Assembly: GCA_019633425.1 (NCBI GenBank)
Contig: WSUB01000245.1
Span: 6,251 to 46,601 of the forward strand
Reading direction: 5' to 3'
Length of the DNA: 40,351 nucleotides
DNA from: Tulasnella sp. 424
Lineage: Eukaryota; Basidiomycota; Agaricomycetes; Cantharellales; Tulasnellaceae
Shown in pieces: positions 1 through 10,822 of this stretch. Each line of letters begins with the position of its first letter. The first letter of the stretch is position 1. The notes below the pieces were generated by a model. The model worked only from the letters and a program-made list of their open reading frames with translations, was not told where the DNA came from and did no database searches. Made by a program: the position numbers and the translations under genes.

Positions 1-1320
1 TCGCTGTCTGGCGAAAAGACAACAGACCTGATCTGGTTTGTGTGACCAGTCAGAGGGTCGCCCAACGGTGCCCCAGTCCGAGCATCCCATAATCGAACCG
101 TCTTGTCATGCGACGCCGATGCCAGAACCTTGCCGTCCGGCGAAAAGACGATGGACGTGATCCCCTCCGTGTGACCGGCCAGAGGATCGCCCAACTGTGC
201 GCCAGTCCGGGCATCCCATAATCCAACAGTGTTGTCATCCAACCCGGATGCCAGAAACATGCCGTCCGGTGAAAAGACAACGGAGCTGATCCCCCATGTG
301 TGACCGGTCGGAGGGTCACCCAAATGTACGCCAGTCCGAGCATCCCACAATCGAACCGTCTTGTCATGCGACGCAGATGCCAGGAACATGCCGTCCGGCG
401 AGAAGACAATGGACGTGATCCGCTCCGTATGACCGACCAGAGGGTCGCCCAACTGCGCCCCGGTCCGAGCATCCCATAATCGAACCGTCTTGTCAAAAGA
501 TGCAGATGCTAGAACCTTGCCGTCCGGCGAAAAGACGACGGAGGTGACCCAATGCGTGTGACCGGTCAGAGGCTGGCCCAACTGTGCCCCAGTCCGAGCA
601 TCCCATAATCGGACACTGTTATCATCCGACCCAGATGCCAGAATCTCGTTATCCGGTGAAAAGACAACGGAGCTGATCCAGTCCGTGTGACCGGTCAGAG
701 GGTCGACCAACTGTGTCCCAGCCCGAGCATCCCATAATCGAACTGTCTTGTCCAACGACGCAGACGCCAGAACCTTGCTGTCCGGTGAAAAGCCGAAGGA
801 CCTGATCCAGTCCGTGTGACCAGCCAGAGGGTGGCCCAATTGCGCCCCAGTCCGAGCATCCCACAATCGAACCGTGTTGTCGTGCGATGCGGATGCCAGA
901 ACCTTGCCATCCGGCGAGAAGACAATGGAGCTGATTTGTTTCGTGTGACCGGTCAGAGGGTGGCCCAACTGTGCGCCAGTCCGAGCATCCCACAATCGAA
1001 TTGTCCTGTCATCCGACCCCGATGCCAGAACCTTGCTGTCTGGCGAAAAGACAACAGACCTGATCTGGTTTGTGTGGCCAGTCAGAGGGTCGCCCAACGG
1101 TGCCCCAGTCCGAGCATCCCATAGTCGAACCGTCTTGTCATGCGACGCCGATGCCAGAACCTTCATGTCCAGCGACAAGACAACGGTCGTGATCCCCTCC
1201 GTGTGACCAGTCAGAGGGCCGCCCAACTGTGCTCCAGTCTGAGCATCCAAAAGTCGAACCGTCGCGTTCGCCAACCCACATGCCAGAACTCCGTCATCCG
1301 GTGAAAATGCGATCCTCCAC
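1..1320 (-). repeat. 129-bp WD40 repeat array of NLR copy A
   Basis: The WD40 exon is a tandem array with an exact 129-bp (43-codon) period. A common anchor (gacc, or ggcc once) lies at 44, 173, 302, 431, 560, 689, 818, 947, 1076 and 1205. The unit consensus reads GHTxxIxSVVFSPDGKVLAS followed by GSxDxTVRLWDARTGAQLGDPL. Residues after GHT, read 5' to 3' on the gene, are EGI, NQI, KQI, DWI, DWI, HWV, ERI, WGI, EGI and NQI, while the framework hardly changes. The array continues beyond base 1. Confidence 0.95.
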
Positions 1321-4300
1321 GCACATGAATTTAATGATGATGTCCAGATATTGGCTGGCCAGGTTACCTGCTGCTTGCCGTGGAGAATCCGAGTCGTGGC
1401 TTGACCGCCATACTCCGCCCACAGCTTTGTTCCCCTGGGGCAGTGCGGCAGTGCCGATGCGTAAATATGAAGAGCACCGAAGGAAATTGGCTCCACAGAC
1501 GAGGCGATGAATCGCTGAGTGTCATTCCAGAGAGTAGTCAAGTCACTTGTAGACGTCCCCGGCGGCCATTGCTGTGAACCTCACGGTTAGTTCACTCGTA
1601 GCGAGGTGTGCAGGCCAATTCAAGGCGGTATGCTTACCTCGAGCCACTGGTGCACTTGCTTCGCTACCGTAAACGCCTCACTTGTTGCTCCAGTCAAACT
1701 CATGACCTCCAGCCAGGCCAAAATCTTCTCTTCACTGACCACCCTGAACTTGGACAAGACGTCGCTCGCAACCGCTCCATTAGTCTCTGAATACGGCATC
1801 CCACTTGTTAAATGAATCGACCAAGAACGGCAGCAGTACCGAAGTCCCTGGGGTACATGACTCTCCACTGCGTCTTGAATCTCGGAGTTGGCCTTTGAAA
1901 TGTCCGACAGCTCGCAAATGTTCTTCCTCAAGTCGCGCTGCATAATCCCGAGGCTTAAGCTTGCGTGGCGCCGATGGGCTTGAACGAGTTCAACGAAATA
2001 ATCCTGATTATCGCACCGCTCTCGGGTCACTAGGAGGTCACGAATGGACGTGTGCATCAACCGCAACGGTTCGCATGGGGATGAAGGGATATGAAGAAGG
2101 GAGTTGAGTTCTGTGAGAATATCGTCCCGCAGAAACTGTACAGTGTCCCTTTGACCCTTGAAGATTTCGTGGCTAGCGTGCAAGAACGCGATGTCCTCGA
2201 GTGATACAGGATAAGGCGCTACCACGAGTGTTTCCAACACCCAGCATAGTAGCTGTTTCCGCATCCACTGTTTTGCCACCGCGTCGAACGCTTTCGAAAG
2301 AATTTGGCTGTACAAATAATCGAGTTGGCCCCACGTTGACGAGTATTGCAGCAATTCCTGTAGCCGATTGACAGGCGACCTATCGCCGATATATGTGACC
2401 GCCGTACGAGCCCATTGGAATAGACCCTGGGACATCTCGACCATGCGCTTGACATCGGCCGACGGAGGCCAGTCCTCGGAAAGGTGACGTTTCTTTCGGA
2501 TTTGCGCGAAGGAGTGTTGGATATACATGTTGACATCTTCAGATACGTGAGATACTGGTATCGAGTCGAGGTCTTCTTCGGGCCACTTCATCGGCTTGAG
2601 AGCCTCGAGAAGTGGTGCTTCGGGTCGACACGTGAGGAGGAATTTGACATTGGTTGGGAGAAGTGAGAAATGCTGGTCAATGAGCCGAACGAAGCTCTCG
2701 GCGTTGTCGACGTCCTCGCATTCGTCCAGGGCATCGACGACGATTACAATGGGATATGCATGATCCTTCAGCTTGTCGAGAGATCCGACGAGAAGTGTCT
2801 TGAACTGCTGGTCGAGACGTTCCTGAGCGATGTCTTCGTTCTCCCTCACGCTACCCAGAATGGCCTCCTTCACTTCCGGGACTAACCCCTTCCCGAGTTG
2901 CCTGGCGAGGGCACAAATAAACTGGCCGTCCGACGCATTTTGACCCCGGCGGAAATGAAAGATGGCACAGGACCCCCTCGACGCCCAACTCTGGGCGACT
3001 GTGGACGCGATCGTCGACTTCCCGCGTCCTGCCATCCCTCGAATCCAGAGAACGCGCTCCGCCGAGGTCGACGTATCTTTGATCCACTGGTCTATACGGT
3101 CCAAGATTTCGACTCTCGTGCCAGGAAGGCATACGACGTCTTCAATCGAGTTTCCTCTAGCCCCATAGTTTCCATCTCCGAGGCGGTCGAGAAGCCGACG
3201 TCGCTCGACTCGCAGTCCGATATTTTCTGCAGTTAACGCGTCAAAACATGTCCGTTACAAACGTAAGTAAAATCAAAACATACTGAGTTCGATAACGAGA
3301 TCGGAGGTCTTCAGACTGACGAGTAGCTATTATCGAAACTAGGTGAGTCGACTAACGACCGATAGGAGTGCATCACGAACCTGCATTTCCTCTAGTGCGG
3401 TCTGAGCAGTACCTTGATGACCTTTTAGTTCTCCAGCGTGGTTACTAGCCAGAAGGGCCTTCTTGAAGAGACCCATGGAATTCCACCGGCTGACTTTCTT
3501 CTGAATCTTCTCAAGCTCCCTGAACAACAATATGTCACCCTGCAATTCTGGGTGATTCGCTCCGAGGGAACCAACTTACCCGTGCAGATCATCGACGCGG
3601 GCAGCTAGGTCGTCTCCTTGCTCTGCACCTGAAATTTTCTTGATGCGTTCGAGGTATTCGGATAGTTTGGACGTGTGGGAAGCCAGCTCCTTAGCCGCAT
3701 CCTCGTTCTTGTCCATGGTCTGCAGAGCTTGGGTTAGAGCGCAAATAGATAGGGAAATGCGCATATAGTTTCACCTCGATCGTGTTGACAAGGGCCAATC
3801 CAACTTTAGCGGCGGCTCCGACGTAGTTGCCGACGGCGGGAATCGCTCCAGATACGGCGTCAACGGTCTTGAAAGTCTTCCTGAACGCGATGAGAACTCC
3901 ATCTCGAATGGGACTGCGTTTTTCCTCATCCTCGGGAAGGTCCGCGGACGAGTCTTGGACAAATGCTTGTTGACCCTTCGGACGTTCTAACGTCATAGCT
4001 TGCTCAGAGGAGCTCGTCTGGAGGCCCTGGGATTCCAACGGTTTGGGAGAAAGGGAGACGTCAACGGGGGGTGAAGTAGGCTGAGTTTGGACGACAGAGG
4101 GTATCTCTGAGGCTTCGATGCCCCCTAACAAGGTTGAACCCGATATCGCATTAGTGTGGCTTTGTTGATGAGTCTGAGCGAGATGGCTTACCTATCGGGA
4201 CTAGACTTTCTAAGCGACTCTGTAAAGGTAGATGACTGACGTTATGATCAGGAATAAAATATACTAATTTACCCACTCACGCGAAGCGTCGTCGAGAGCT

Positions 4301-4832
4301 TCTCGATATCTGCCTGACACATCCGCAAGGTATCCGTCCATTCTCCGCCACGTCCCGAAGGAATAGCGCGCTTGATTCCGAGTCCGTCCATAAATCCTCC
4401 TTGCTTCCTTCCGTACCTGTCCGGCGCTTCCTTCAGACTTGCATGCGCAGTCCCCAGAATGCTGTCAGGCATAAGGTTTAGCTTATTATCTCTTATCAGG
4501 TCTGACGGGGCCCATCCTTACCGGATGAGCTCCTCAACAATATCTTTGATAGGGGTTACGTCTCGAGGAAGGTCGGGTAAGTTTTTGATGGTCTGAATCA
4601 CCTTTTGCGCTGCATCTTCCAATTTAGTGGGCCACTTGGTGCCCTGGGGTATCAACGTCGTCAGCTCGAGTGCCGCCGTCTCGTAAGGCGGGGTTACCTG
4701 TAGTAGAGTCAGTAGAGCGCTTCTCGTTCGCGTCTCTCTATCGCTGAGCTCTTGCGTTGAGCCATCAGTTGTAGGAACTGGAGGAAGTCGATTGGACGTC
4801 GCAGGCGGTTTTGGAGGGGGTTGACTGGACAT
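1..4832 (-). CDS. NLR-like NACHT-WD40 receptor, copy A (C-terminus beyond window)
   Basis: Putative intracellular receptor of the fungal NLR type (non-self recognition or regulated cell death). I placed nine exons on the minus strand: 4832-4522, 4461-4281, 4219-4192, 4124-3775, 3719-3580, 3519-3381, 3326-3284, 3226-1638 and 1571-1. Every junction has GT..AG, introns are 54-67 nt and all phases agree. Order of parts: a Pro-rich start (MSSQPPPKPP); an amphipathic helical region at about residues 220-397 resembling the MLKL-like four-helix N-terminal domain of NLRs; NACHT with P-loop GMAGRGKST near residue 460 and Walker B VVDALDECED; from residue 928 WD40 repeats, cut by the window edge after about 10.5 blades. 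The frame is open throughout only if the 60-nt intron 3579-3520 is removed, because it contains a stop. The start was chosen because copy B has the same ATG context. Family assignment is firm; function is inferred from architecture. The real 3' end is not visible. Confidence 0.88.
3520..3579 (-). other. 60-nt intron in NLR-A whose counterpart in NLR-B is open reading frame
   Basis: Donor GTAAGT at 3579-3574 and acceptor TTGTTCAG ending at 3520. Splicing joins CAC GG to G GAG CTT in frame; reading through meets TAA at once. In copy B the same segment (17814-17758, 57 nt, GTACGT..CTCAG) has no stop and is a multiple of three, so it can be either spliced or translated. Confidence 0.7.
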
Positions 4833-4905
4833 GATTGCGGTGTACGAGAGGACTCGAGCGTCCGGGGGGGGGTGTTGGGGGGAGATAAATAAAGGGAGAA
4901 GTGGA
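4833..4905 (-). promoter_or_regulatory. Putative core promoter / leader of NLR copy A
   Basis: Immediately upstream of the ATG at 4832 there is a C/T-rich leader, and about 50-60 nt upstream a TATA-like TTTATTTATC (minus strand, around 4895-4883). The same arrangement is kept in copy B. Conservation between the copies and the TATA-like/CT-rich pattern typical of fungal promoters are the only evidence. Confidence 0.35.
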
Positions 4906-5828
4906 GATACGGTGCAAGTGCCCAACACAGCCCTGAAAGGGAAGGGACACATGACGCTCTGAGTAGAAGCTTCCCTTTTAGGTCTAAACGCTTGAAGCCA
5001 CTCGAGGCAAACAGGCCCCGAGAAGGATTCTAGGCCTAGTGTCTCAGAGGCTTGCATGCGCGGTTGGGACTGAGGGAGTTGTCCGAAATGTTGCCAAAAA
5101 TAGGTTAATTGAAAAGTGACATCCCCCCAAGCACCAGCGCACTGGGTGTTGGTCGCGCAGGCTCCCTCTTACAAGCTTGTGAAAGATTCAAGGGGGGAGT
5201 TATCCGATATGTTGCCAGAAAAAACCGGTCTGATCAATCGTGAAAGACCCTCGAGCACCAAGTATTTGACAGAGGGCAACATCCGTGTTCCTTACTACAT
5301 GCAGAGTGTTATTCTCTGTGACATTGTGACAGTTGTAACGCCATTTGAGCCTGATGCCTATAGACGTCGGTGGTGTAAAAAAGGCAGGTGGCCCAGCTGT
5401 GCGAGACGACGCGACCCAACGATATCGTGGCCGTAGCGGCGTTGACGTCTAACACATCCACCAAAAGTCTTCCCTTGAAGATGACTTTCCTGACCAATGA
5501 AGACGTGTGACATGATGGCTGAGAGTTACATCAGAGCGGACATCACGAGGAAGGCCTAGCACTGATTTTTGCGCTTACAGCCGGCACGAGACTGATATCA
5601 GAGCTGAACGTAGATCGGCCAACGCCCTAATCGCGGCCTGCCATCCGTCATCGCACTTCTTGCAGAAAGACGAGCAAACAAAATAGGCCAAGGAGAAAAT
5701 AAATGATAGCAAAGTACAAAAACAGGCGAGAAAATGATACAAAGTACACCGGAGACGTACAGGAAAGGTTCCAGAAGGGGAACGAAAGAGACCCGACCAA
5801 AGATGTATACCATAGCCATAATCCCATA

Positions 5829-7714
5829 TCACCGCGTCGAACTCGTCCCAATCTTCTTCGGCTTCGACGGTGGCCCTGAACCAGTTGGAGGTCCGACACG
5901 AGCAGCTGGCCGAGGCGTTTGACTTGCGCTCGCATCTCGTACAGCTGGCACCATCGACGCACGCTTCGTCGGTGAAGGGATCATCTTCTCCGTGACCTTT
6001 CGTGTCTGCGCGACGAACAACTTGCAATCGCGATCGGAAATGTTTTCGAGATAGTATTGATTACTTAACGAGGCAGGTGGAAAGGTATGAGTAAATATCC
6101 ACGTGGGGAGGACTAAAGAAACTTGCCCACCTCGGGGAACCATGGACGTCCCATTTCGAGCGATGACGAATGTGCTCCGGTGAACCATCACGCGAACAGC
6201 TCCCTCGATACAGTAAAAGCGCTGTAACGGAAGTGTTAACTGTCCCGTTTCGCACCAGGGCGACGGTATCCTGGATACTCACATGTGTGTTGTCTCTCGC
6301 AGGCTTGCTAGGCTTCTTTCCACCAACCGGGATCTCCACACACACCCAGCCACAAATTCGCCATCTGAAAAGACTTTCTGGAACGCATATGTGGCGTTCA
6401 ACGGCTGCTTGGGATCCAGCATCGCTGCCGCCCAAACAATCACTGCAGGGGCGAGAACGCGCGGATTAGTTTTCTCCAAGCCAACCCCTGGATTTTTGGG
6501 GCCATACCTTTCTCCATTTCCTGTTTAGTCTCATAATCGATGACCATGGCCTTTTTCTCCGTCTCCGCATCCCATCCTTCATCCGGATTCTCAACCCAAA
6601 CCTCCGCCTGCTTCGAGTTACTCCGCTCGTTCCTGCTACGTAGGTGCCTGGTCGTCCCCTGTCGTCGATGCTTCTTGCTTATGGGCTCAGTCTGTGCTTC
6701 TGGTATCCACACGATTTTCTTAAATGAGGGGCACTGGAGCTTCGCCAGTTCGTGGACGCCAGATGATAGTGTGCTCTGGTCAGGCTCCCCACCATTGAAG
6801 AGGAGCGTATCGCTGTTGCTTCCCTCGGCGAAGTCCGTTCTCGTCATCATCAGATTCTGTGGTCCGTCCAAGATCGTAGATAAGCAACGAAGCCTGTAAA
6901 GGAGCAAACAGCCTGAGCAGACACCTACGTGGTTCAACGTTCCGCTTGGTCTTCTTCGGCTGGGCGTTAGAATCCTTCTACCTTAACGGTTCCAGCTTTT
7001 GTTGAGCCTTCTCCTTCTCACTTCTCTTTCTTCTCCTTGGCCAGCCTAACCCGTTTGCGTCTTGGATTCTCCTCGGGTTCCGGCTCCTCCGCCTCTTTTT
7101 ACTGTGACATAGTCACCCCCGACGTCGAATTGGCCATCATCATCGGGAGTAGGTATATCGCCATCATCCCTTTCGATTCGGCCATCTCCTCGTCCGGTGG
7201 GGTGTCGACGCGGTTCCGACAGGCTTTGTCGTTCGCTTTCGACATGGGGTGATTCTGGAATTGGATCTTGCTCCGGTTCATCAACGTCCATCCCACCATC
7301 GTTATAATCGCCATCATATCCAAAGTCTGCGTTCCTACTGTGGTCATCATCTTGGTTGAACGGACCCGCGCGACTCTCTGCAGCCCGGTTCCGGTCGACA
7401 AGTGGACGTTCCTTGACTTGAGCGAGGCTTGGTAGAAGTGGTGTGAGGCGGCGGTTACTGCTACTGCTAGCAGCTTTGCTGGAGGTAGATTGGTCGAGAG
7501 CTTTCCTCTTGGTGGAAGGTTCTAGGATGGAGTCGTAATAAACTGCAGACGTGGGCTGGGTTACGGGACGGTTCTGGCTTGTTGAAATAGTTGTCGTAAC
7601 GACTGGAGAGAGACAAAGTTTATCGAGAACGGTATTAGAAAAGGGTATACCGGTTACGTTCGAGTTTGTGCAAATTTCTTCGGTGGTTCCGGTTCGGCTT
7701 CTACTCGAATCCAA
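5829..7714 (-). pseudogene. MIF2: Decayed MIF2/CENP-C kinetochore gene, copy A
   Basis: Relic of the inner-kinetochore protein CENP-C (Mif2), which links centromeric nucleosomes to the outer kinetochore. From 5' to 3' on the minus strand: an acidic, disordered middle part (7714-7100) with GGMDVDEPEQDP; a basic stretch RKRVRLAKEKKEK near 7060; then a CENP-C motif-like segment with GLRRGKQQRYAPLQWW just after a splice acceptor near 6862; then ENPDEGWDAETEKK; then the C-terminal cupin dimerisation fold from about 6470 to 5985 in three exon-like pieces, with FQKVFSDGEF, FYCIEGAVRVMVHRSTFVIA and YYLENISDRDCKLF. Lesions: frameshift and stop in the basic stretch (about 7000), TGA right after the CENP-C motif, a frameshift before KKIVWIPE, and a short deletion after FSDGEFVA. 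The cupin is the best-preserved part. I recognised the family by its motifs; the N-terminal limit is uncertain. Confidence 0.72.
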
Positions 7715-7728
7715 GACGTCAGCCTAGA

Positions 7729-8261
7729 TCACGACAAAGCAACGAGGGAGAGGCAGCACTGACGGCAACCCAGTACAGTAAAGTCCAAAATGCTCGTATC
7801 TCCATCGTAGTCGATGGTCATCCTTACAGTCTTAGTGGATTTCTCGGGTTGAGTCTTGGGTTTCGGCTTCAAGGAATCGGAGGAGGCGGAGCTCAGGAAA
7901 ACATCGTCATTAAAATACGCTTCCGAAGTCTTCAAAGCCACCAGCATCCGTTTCCACACTGCCGATTGTTGATAATCTTTCCATGAGGTCTGCATCACGA
8001 TGAAACCCCAGTCAGAATAAATTTCTCCATTGTCCATACAGACTGGTTCAAACCTGATGTCCCGGGCGACGCACCGTCCAAGTTGGCATCGTTTCGATAC
8101 GTTGAAGGTGCTCTTTTACACCTTTCCGGACTTGTGAGGGACCTTGAGAGCGTCGGTCCACCTATGAAATTTGGTGGGTTGGAGGATCTTGGAAGGTTTA
8201 CTAACAGGTCGTCGGCTCTGACGTCATGGCTGGTCGTCGAACATCGAGCGTCCGTCCGCAC
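7729..8261 (-). other. Unrecognised minus-strand ORF fragments between two MIF2-like repeats
   Basis: Two overlapping open stretches in different frames: 8037-7729 (contains QTSWKDYQQSAVWKRMLVAL and a Ser/Lys/Pro-rich tail) and 8261-7995. Together they look like one decayed coding region with an interrupting stop near 8130. This stretch is absent from segment copy B, so it was inserted into A or lost from B. I do not recognise the protein. It could be an upstream exon of the MIF2 relic, but no family motif supports that. Confidence 0.3.
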
Positions 8262-8401
8262 GAAGAACGAGCAGGCACGGCGTTTTATAGGAGAGTCGTG
8301 TTGAAGGATGGCAAGGTTGGTCCTTTGGGTCGGAAAGTTCCGAAGGAGCGGGTCCCGTCATCAACACGTGCACCGAGCAAAGACGTTGCCGCCTCATCGG
8401 G

Positions 8402-8551
8402 ATGTTCCCATCTCACTTCATTGCTCGCCTCCGTTGCCCTTTCGATTTCAGCATCACGGTCCCGTTCGTTGTTGGGTCGAGTATCATCCTAGCCGCCACG
8501 TGGTTCTACAACCAACTAGCTGCTGAGAAGGCCAAAGGAGGTCGTTCATGA
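8402..8551 (+). pseudogene. C-terminal fragment resembling a nucleotide-sugar transporter
   Basis: A 49-codon plus-strand frame starting MFPSHFIARL contains a hydrophobic segment, TVPFVVGSSIILAATWFYNQ, followed by a short charged tail and TGA. The hydrophobic core ending in ATWxYNQ is what I associate with the last membrane helix of UDP-galactose-type (SLC35A-like) nucleotide-sugar transporters. Nothing of the other helices is visible upstream, so this would be a gene fragment carried into the segment. It lies in the A-specific piece missing from copy B. Identification rests on one helix. Confidence 0.35.
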
Positions 8552-8589
8552 GAAGTTGGGCAGGATTGATGGTTCGGGTATGCGAGTCA

Positions 8590-8900
8590 GCCTGCCGTCA
8601 TTTGTCGTTCGAAGGGCAGTGGTTGACGTGAGCGAAGCTTCGCTAGTGACTTGCTCGCGGCTTTGCTGGAGCAAAGATCGGTCGAGAGTTTTCCCTTTTG
8701 GTGCAAAGTTCTAGGATGGAGTCGTAGTCAAGTGAGAAGTTAGGCTGGGTTGCGGGACGGTTCTGCCGGCTTGTTGAAGTCACTGTCGTAATAGCCAGAG
8801 ATAAACGAGGTCAGCGAAGGAATTATGAGAGGAGCAGGAGTTACATACATAATGCTCGAGTTTGTGAGGGGTTTCCTTAGTAGTTCCGGGATATATTGAA
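8590..8900. repeat. Second, internal copy of the MIF2-relic segment in A
   Basis: This piece repeats in direct orientation the sequence at about 7,430-7,700: a Ser-rich Lys segment, then ttctaggatggagtcgta, then gggacggttctg and gttgaag, followed by a diverged tail. The homologous place in segment B (about 20,690-20,960) is single and its flank continues like this second copy. A therefore seems to have gained about 1.1 kb (7,700-8,600) bounded by short direct duplicates. Confidence 0.6.
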
Positions 8901-8935
8901 CCGAGGTTTGGGTGGCCGTCGAGAAGTGCAAATCC

Positions 8936-10118
8936 TTACAAAGGGTACACTCCCTGAGCCACGTTCTCCGCTCTCAACAGTCGCTGAGAACGCCTGCGTA
9001 GCGCGCTTGAAGGCTCGACTCGGATTGCCGTGTCGATGGGCATAAAAAGCGACCGCATCAATGCTGAAAGATTCGTACACAGACGGCGAATAAAATTCCA
9101 CGCTGCATAAATTAGGGATGAGAACCTGAACAGGAAAATTGATGTGGTTACAAATTCATACCTCTCGAACCTGCACGTAGTTTGTCGCATACACGGGAGC
9201 GTGTTGTACTGGGCCAGAAGCTCCACTAGCGACCGACTGTTTTGTTATGTCGGGGGCATCTGAAGGAGCGAACGTGGTCATCAGCATGACGAGTCTGCGG
9301 ACACGGGAAGGAACGATACGAACTTGTCTCCACCCTAACTCCTTCCCCCATACTTCCCAAGAGCCAATACGTTCATGAGGACAACGTATTGATTCGTAAA
9401 CCTCCCCACACCACTGTTTTCCCCCATACTTCCGCCGGAATTTCGACGTTTTCACCCTCGTATCCGAAAGTCGGACCGCGTCGATTCAACTTCTTTTCGA
9501 CAGTGTTTTCGGGATTTACTTGTGGCCACGAGAAAGCGGAATATCGAGTTATAGGCTTTAGCGTTGGGGTCGGTCTTGGCCAATTCGAAGAAGCAGTTTG
9601 CTTGAACGCAGTTTTTTCATCGGCACTCGGTTCCGTCGGGAAGTTGTCCACACGGCCCTGGGCCGAGATTCGCGAGGCAGTAAAAGCTTCCTCCTGTCAT
9701 CCCGCTAATGTAGCTTTCTCGCGTACGCCGCTGCCGCAAACGATCACTGGTGGTTCAGCGAGACCATTCGCTGCGATGAACGTTTGCGAATTGCCCGTGG
9801 AGCCGCGGACAAAGCACTGAAACTGGAACTAGGCGTTAAAACTGCGACGACTGCAATGAACAATGACCACTACCTTCAGAGATGAGTGCGCATTCGAATA
9901 TACCAAGTCGTAGCACACCGGGTGCCAGGTGTTAACGAGAGGCGAGTTACGGTTGCCTGACGATCGTCGCAGTCCAAATCTAAACTCACTACTTCAGGGA
10001 TGTAGGTGTTCGAGAGGCGGACTTCAGAAGCTGCCTTGATTGCGGGTAGTGCTACGGCGAAAGCAAGCAGAGTTAAATTGGGGTGAGTTTTGCAGCGGAA
10101 GGGAGAAGTGGGCGACAT
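8936..10118 (-). pseudogene. Decayed unrecognised coding region, copy A
   Basis: Several short minus-strand open stretches in changing frames: 10118-9876 (hydrophobic start NLTLLAFAVALPAI, then LDLDCDDRQATVTRL), 9651-9373 (contains YSAFSWPQVNPENTV), 9455-9156 and 9226-8936. Counterparts exist in segment B (22,432-20,982), where the first exon has a clean signal peptide. I infer a once-secreted protein gene with several introns, now broken. No family is recognised and exon borders cannot be fixed. Confidence 0.35.
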
Positions 10119-10507
10119 ACTATGGTGAGATCACCCTCTGCTACAGCCAGTAGAATCATGTGCTCCCCATTAGAGAACCTTGACTCCCGCCGAATATCGA
10201 GGTTTATTGAAAATTGTGACCGAAGGTGAACGCAAGGATGGTCGGACGTTGACTTTCAGGTCGCTCTTCAGTCAAAGAAAATGACAGGCCTTACTGTACA
10301 GTGAGTGCCCGTGGTGAATAGTCAAACGTTGAGGCTCGTCTGCGTGAAGAATGAGCAATGGTCCAGAGGAGAGTTGTGTCGAAGATGTCGGGACAACGGA
10401 AGGATGCGCGTTGGTGGTCGTCGGAGAGAATGTGCCTTAGTTCGTGCCTGGAGGAAAAGGTCAATTCCCCATTCAACGTCTATTGTGGACTATTGTGGAG
10501 CCCCACA

Positions 10508-10815
10508 CTTCAACCCAACTCGAGCGACTCATCACCCACACCCAACCGAAGCTGTACAACATATAATAGTTCTATTAATATTGTTGTTCCAAAAGGTTCC
10601 AAAAGATTCCAGTTTCCGAAACTCCGAGGATTCCAACGCAGACTGCTCTTCATGTACCGCCACCTCAAACTTTCCCCGACCGTCCAATTCCACCTCAAAA
10701 GACAACCCAATTCTAGCGACTCGTGACCAACACCCGACCGAAGATGTATAACATATACTTGTTCTGTTGCAATTAACCGTCTCAACTCGACCACCTCGCG
10801 TTCAAAAAGGCTCCA
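10508..10815. repeat. Imperfect direct repeat upstream of the PRP45 relic
   Basis: About 85-110 bp beginning caacccaact at 10511 recurs at 10703 (offset 192 bp), including cgaccgaag/caaccgaag, an acatata core and a final ttcaaaaaggctcc or ttccaaaaggttcc. The second unit abuts the start of the PRP45-like sequence, so this may be a duplicated promoter piece. Confidence 0.5.
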
Positions 10816-10822
10816 AACCGAC

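Larger units (their letters stand above)
1..10436. repeat. Segmental duplication, copy A
   Basis: This stretch aligns by eye, in the same order and orientation, with 13,577-22,638. Anchors: NLR exons (exon 8 start 3226 vs 17465), NLR ATG (4832 vs 19050), MIF2 relic intron acceptor (about 6862 vs 19926), the poly-Ser/Lys MIF2 segment (about 7430-7660 vs 20690-20860), and a terminal match at 10403-10436 vs 22600-22638. The offset falls from about 14.2 kb to 12.2 kb across the segment, so copy B has lost about 2 kb, mainly the cupin-coding 1 kb at A 5,700-6,700 and the 1-kb stretch at A 7,700-8,600. The left end lies outside the window. Confidence 0.85.

Noticed and set aside
1..1320. Regularly spaced 129-bp repeats as a CRISPR-like array
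   Set aside because: The whole unit is coding, has no repeat/spacer alternation and belongs to a WD40 propeller in a eukaryotic gene.
3540..3579. Alternative 40-nt intron ending at TTGCAG in NLR copy A
   Set aside because: It is very short and would throw the next exon out of frame, while the 60-nt alternative keeps the frame.
5575..6027. Hydrophobic minus-strand frame suggesting a membrane protein
   Set aside because: It overlaps the end of the MIF2 relic in another frame. The hydrophobic part is T-rich 3' flank, and segment B has no equivalent frame.
9389..9820. 143-codon plus-strand frame
   Set aside because: It opposes the minus-strand pieces shared with segment B, is not conserved as a frame in B and has no motif.
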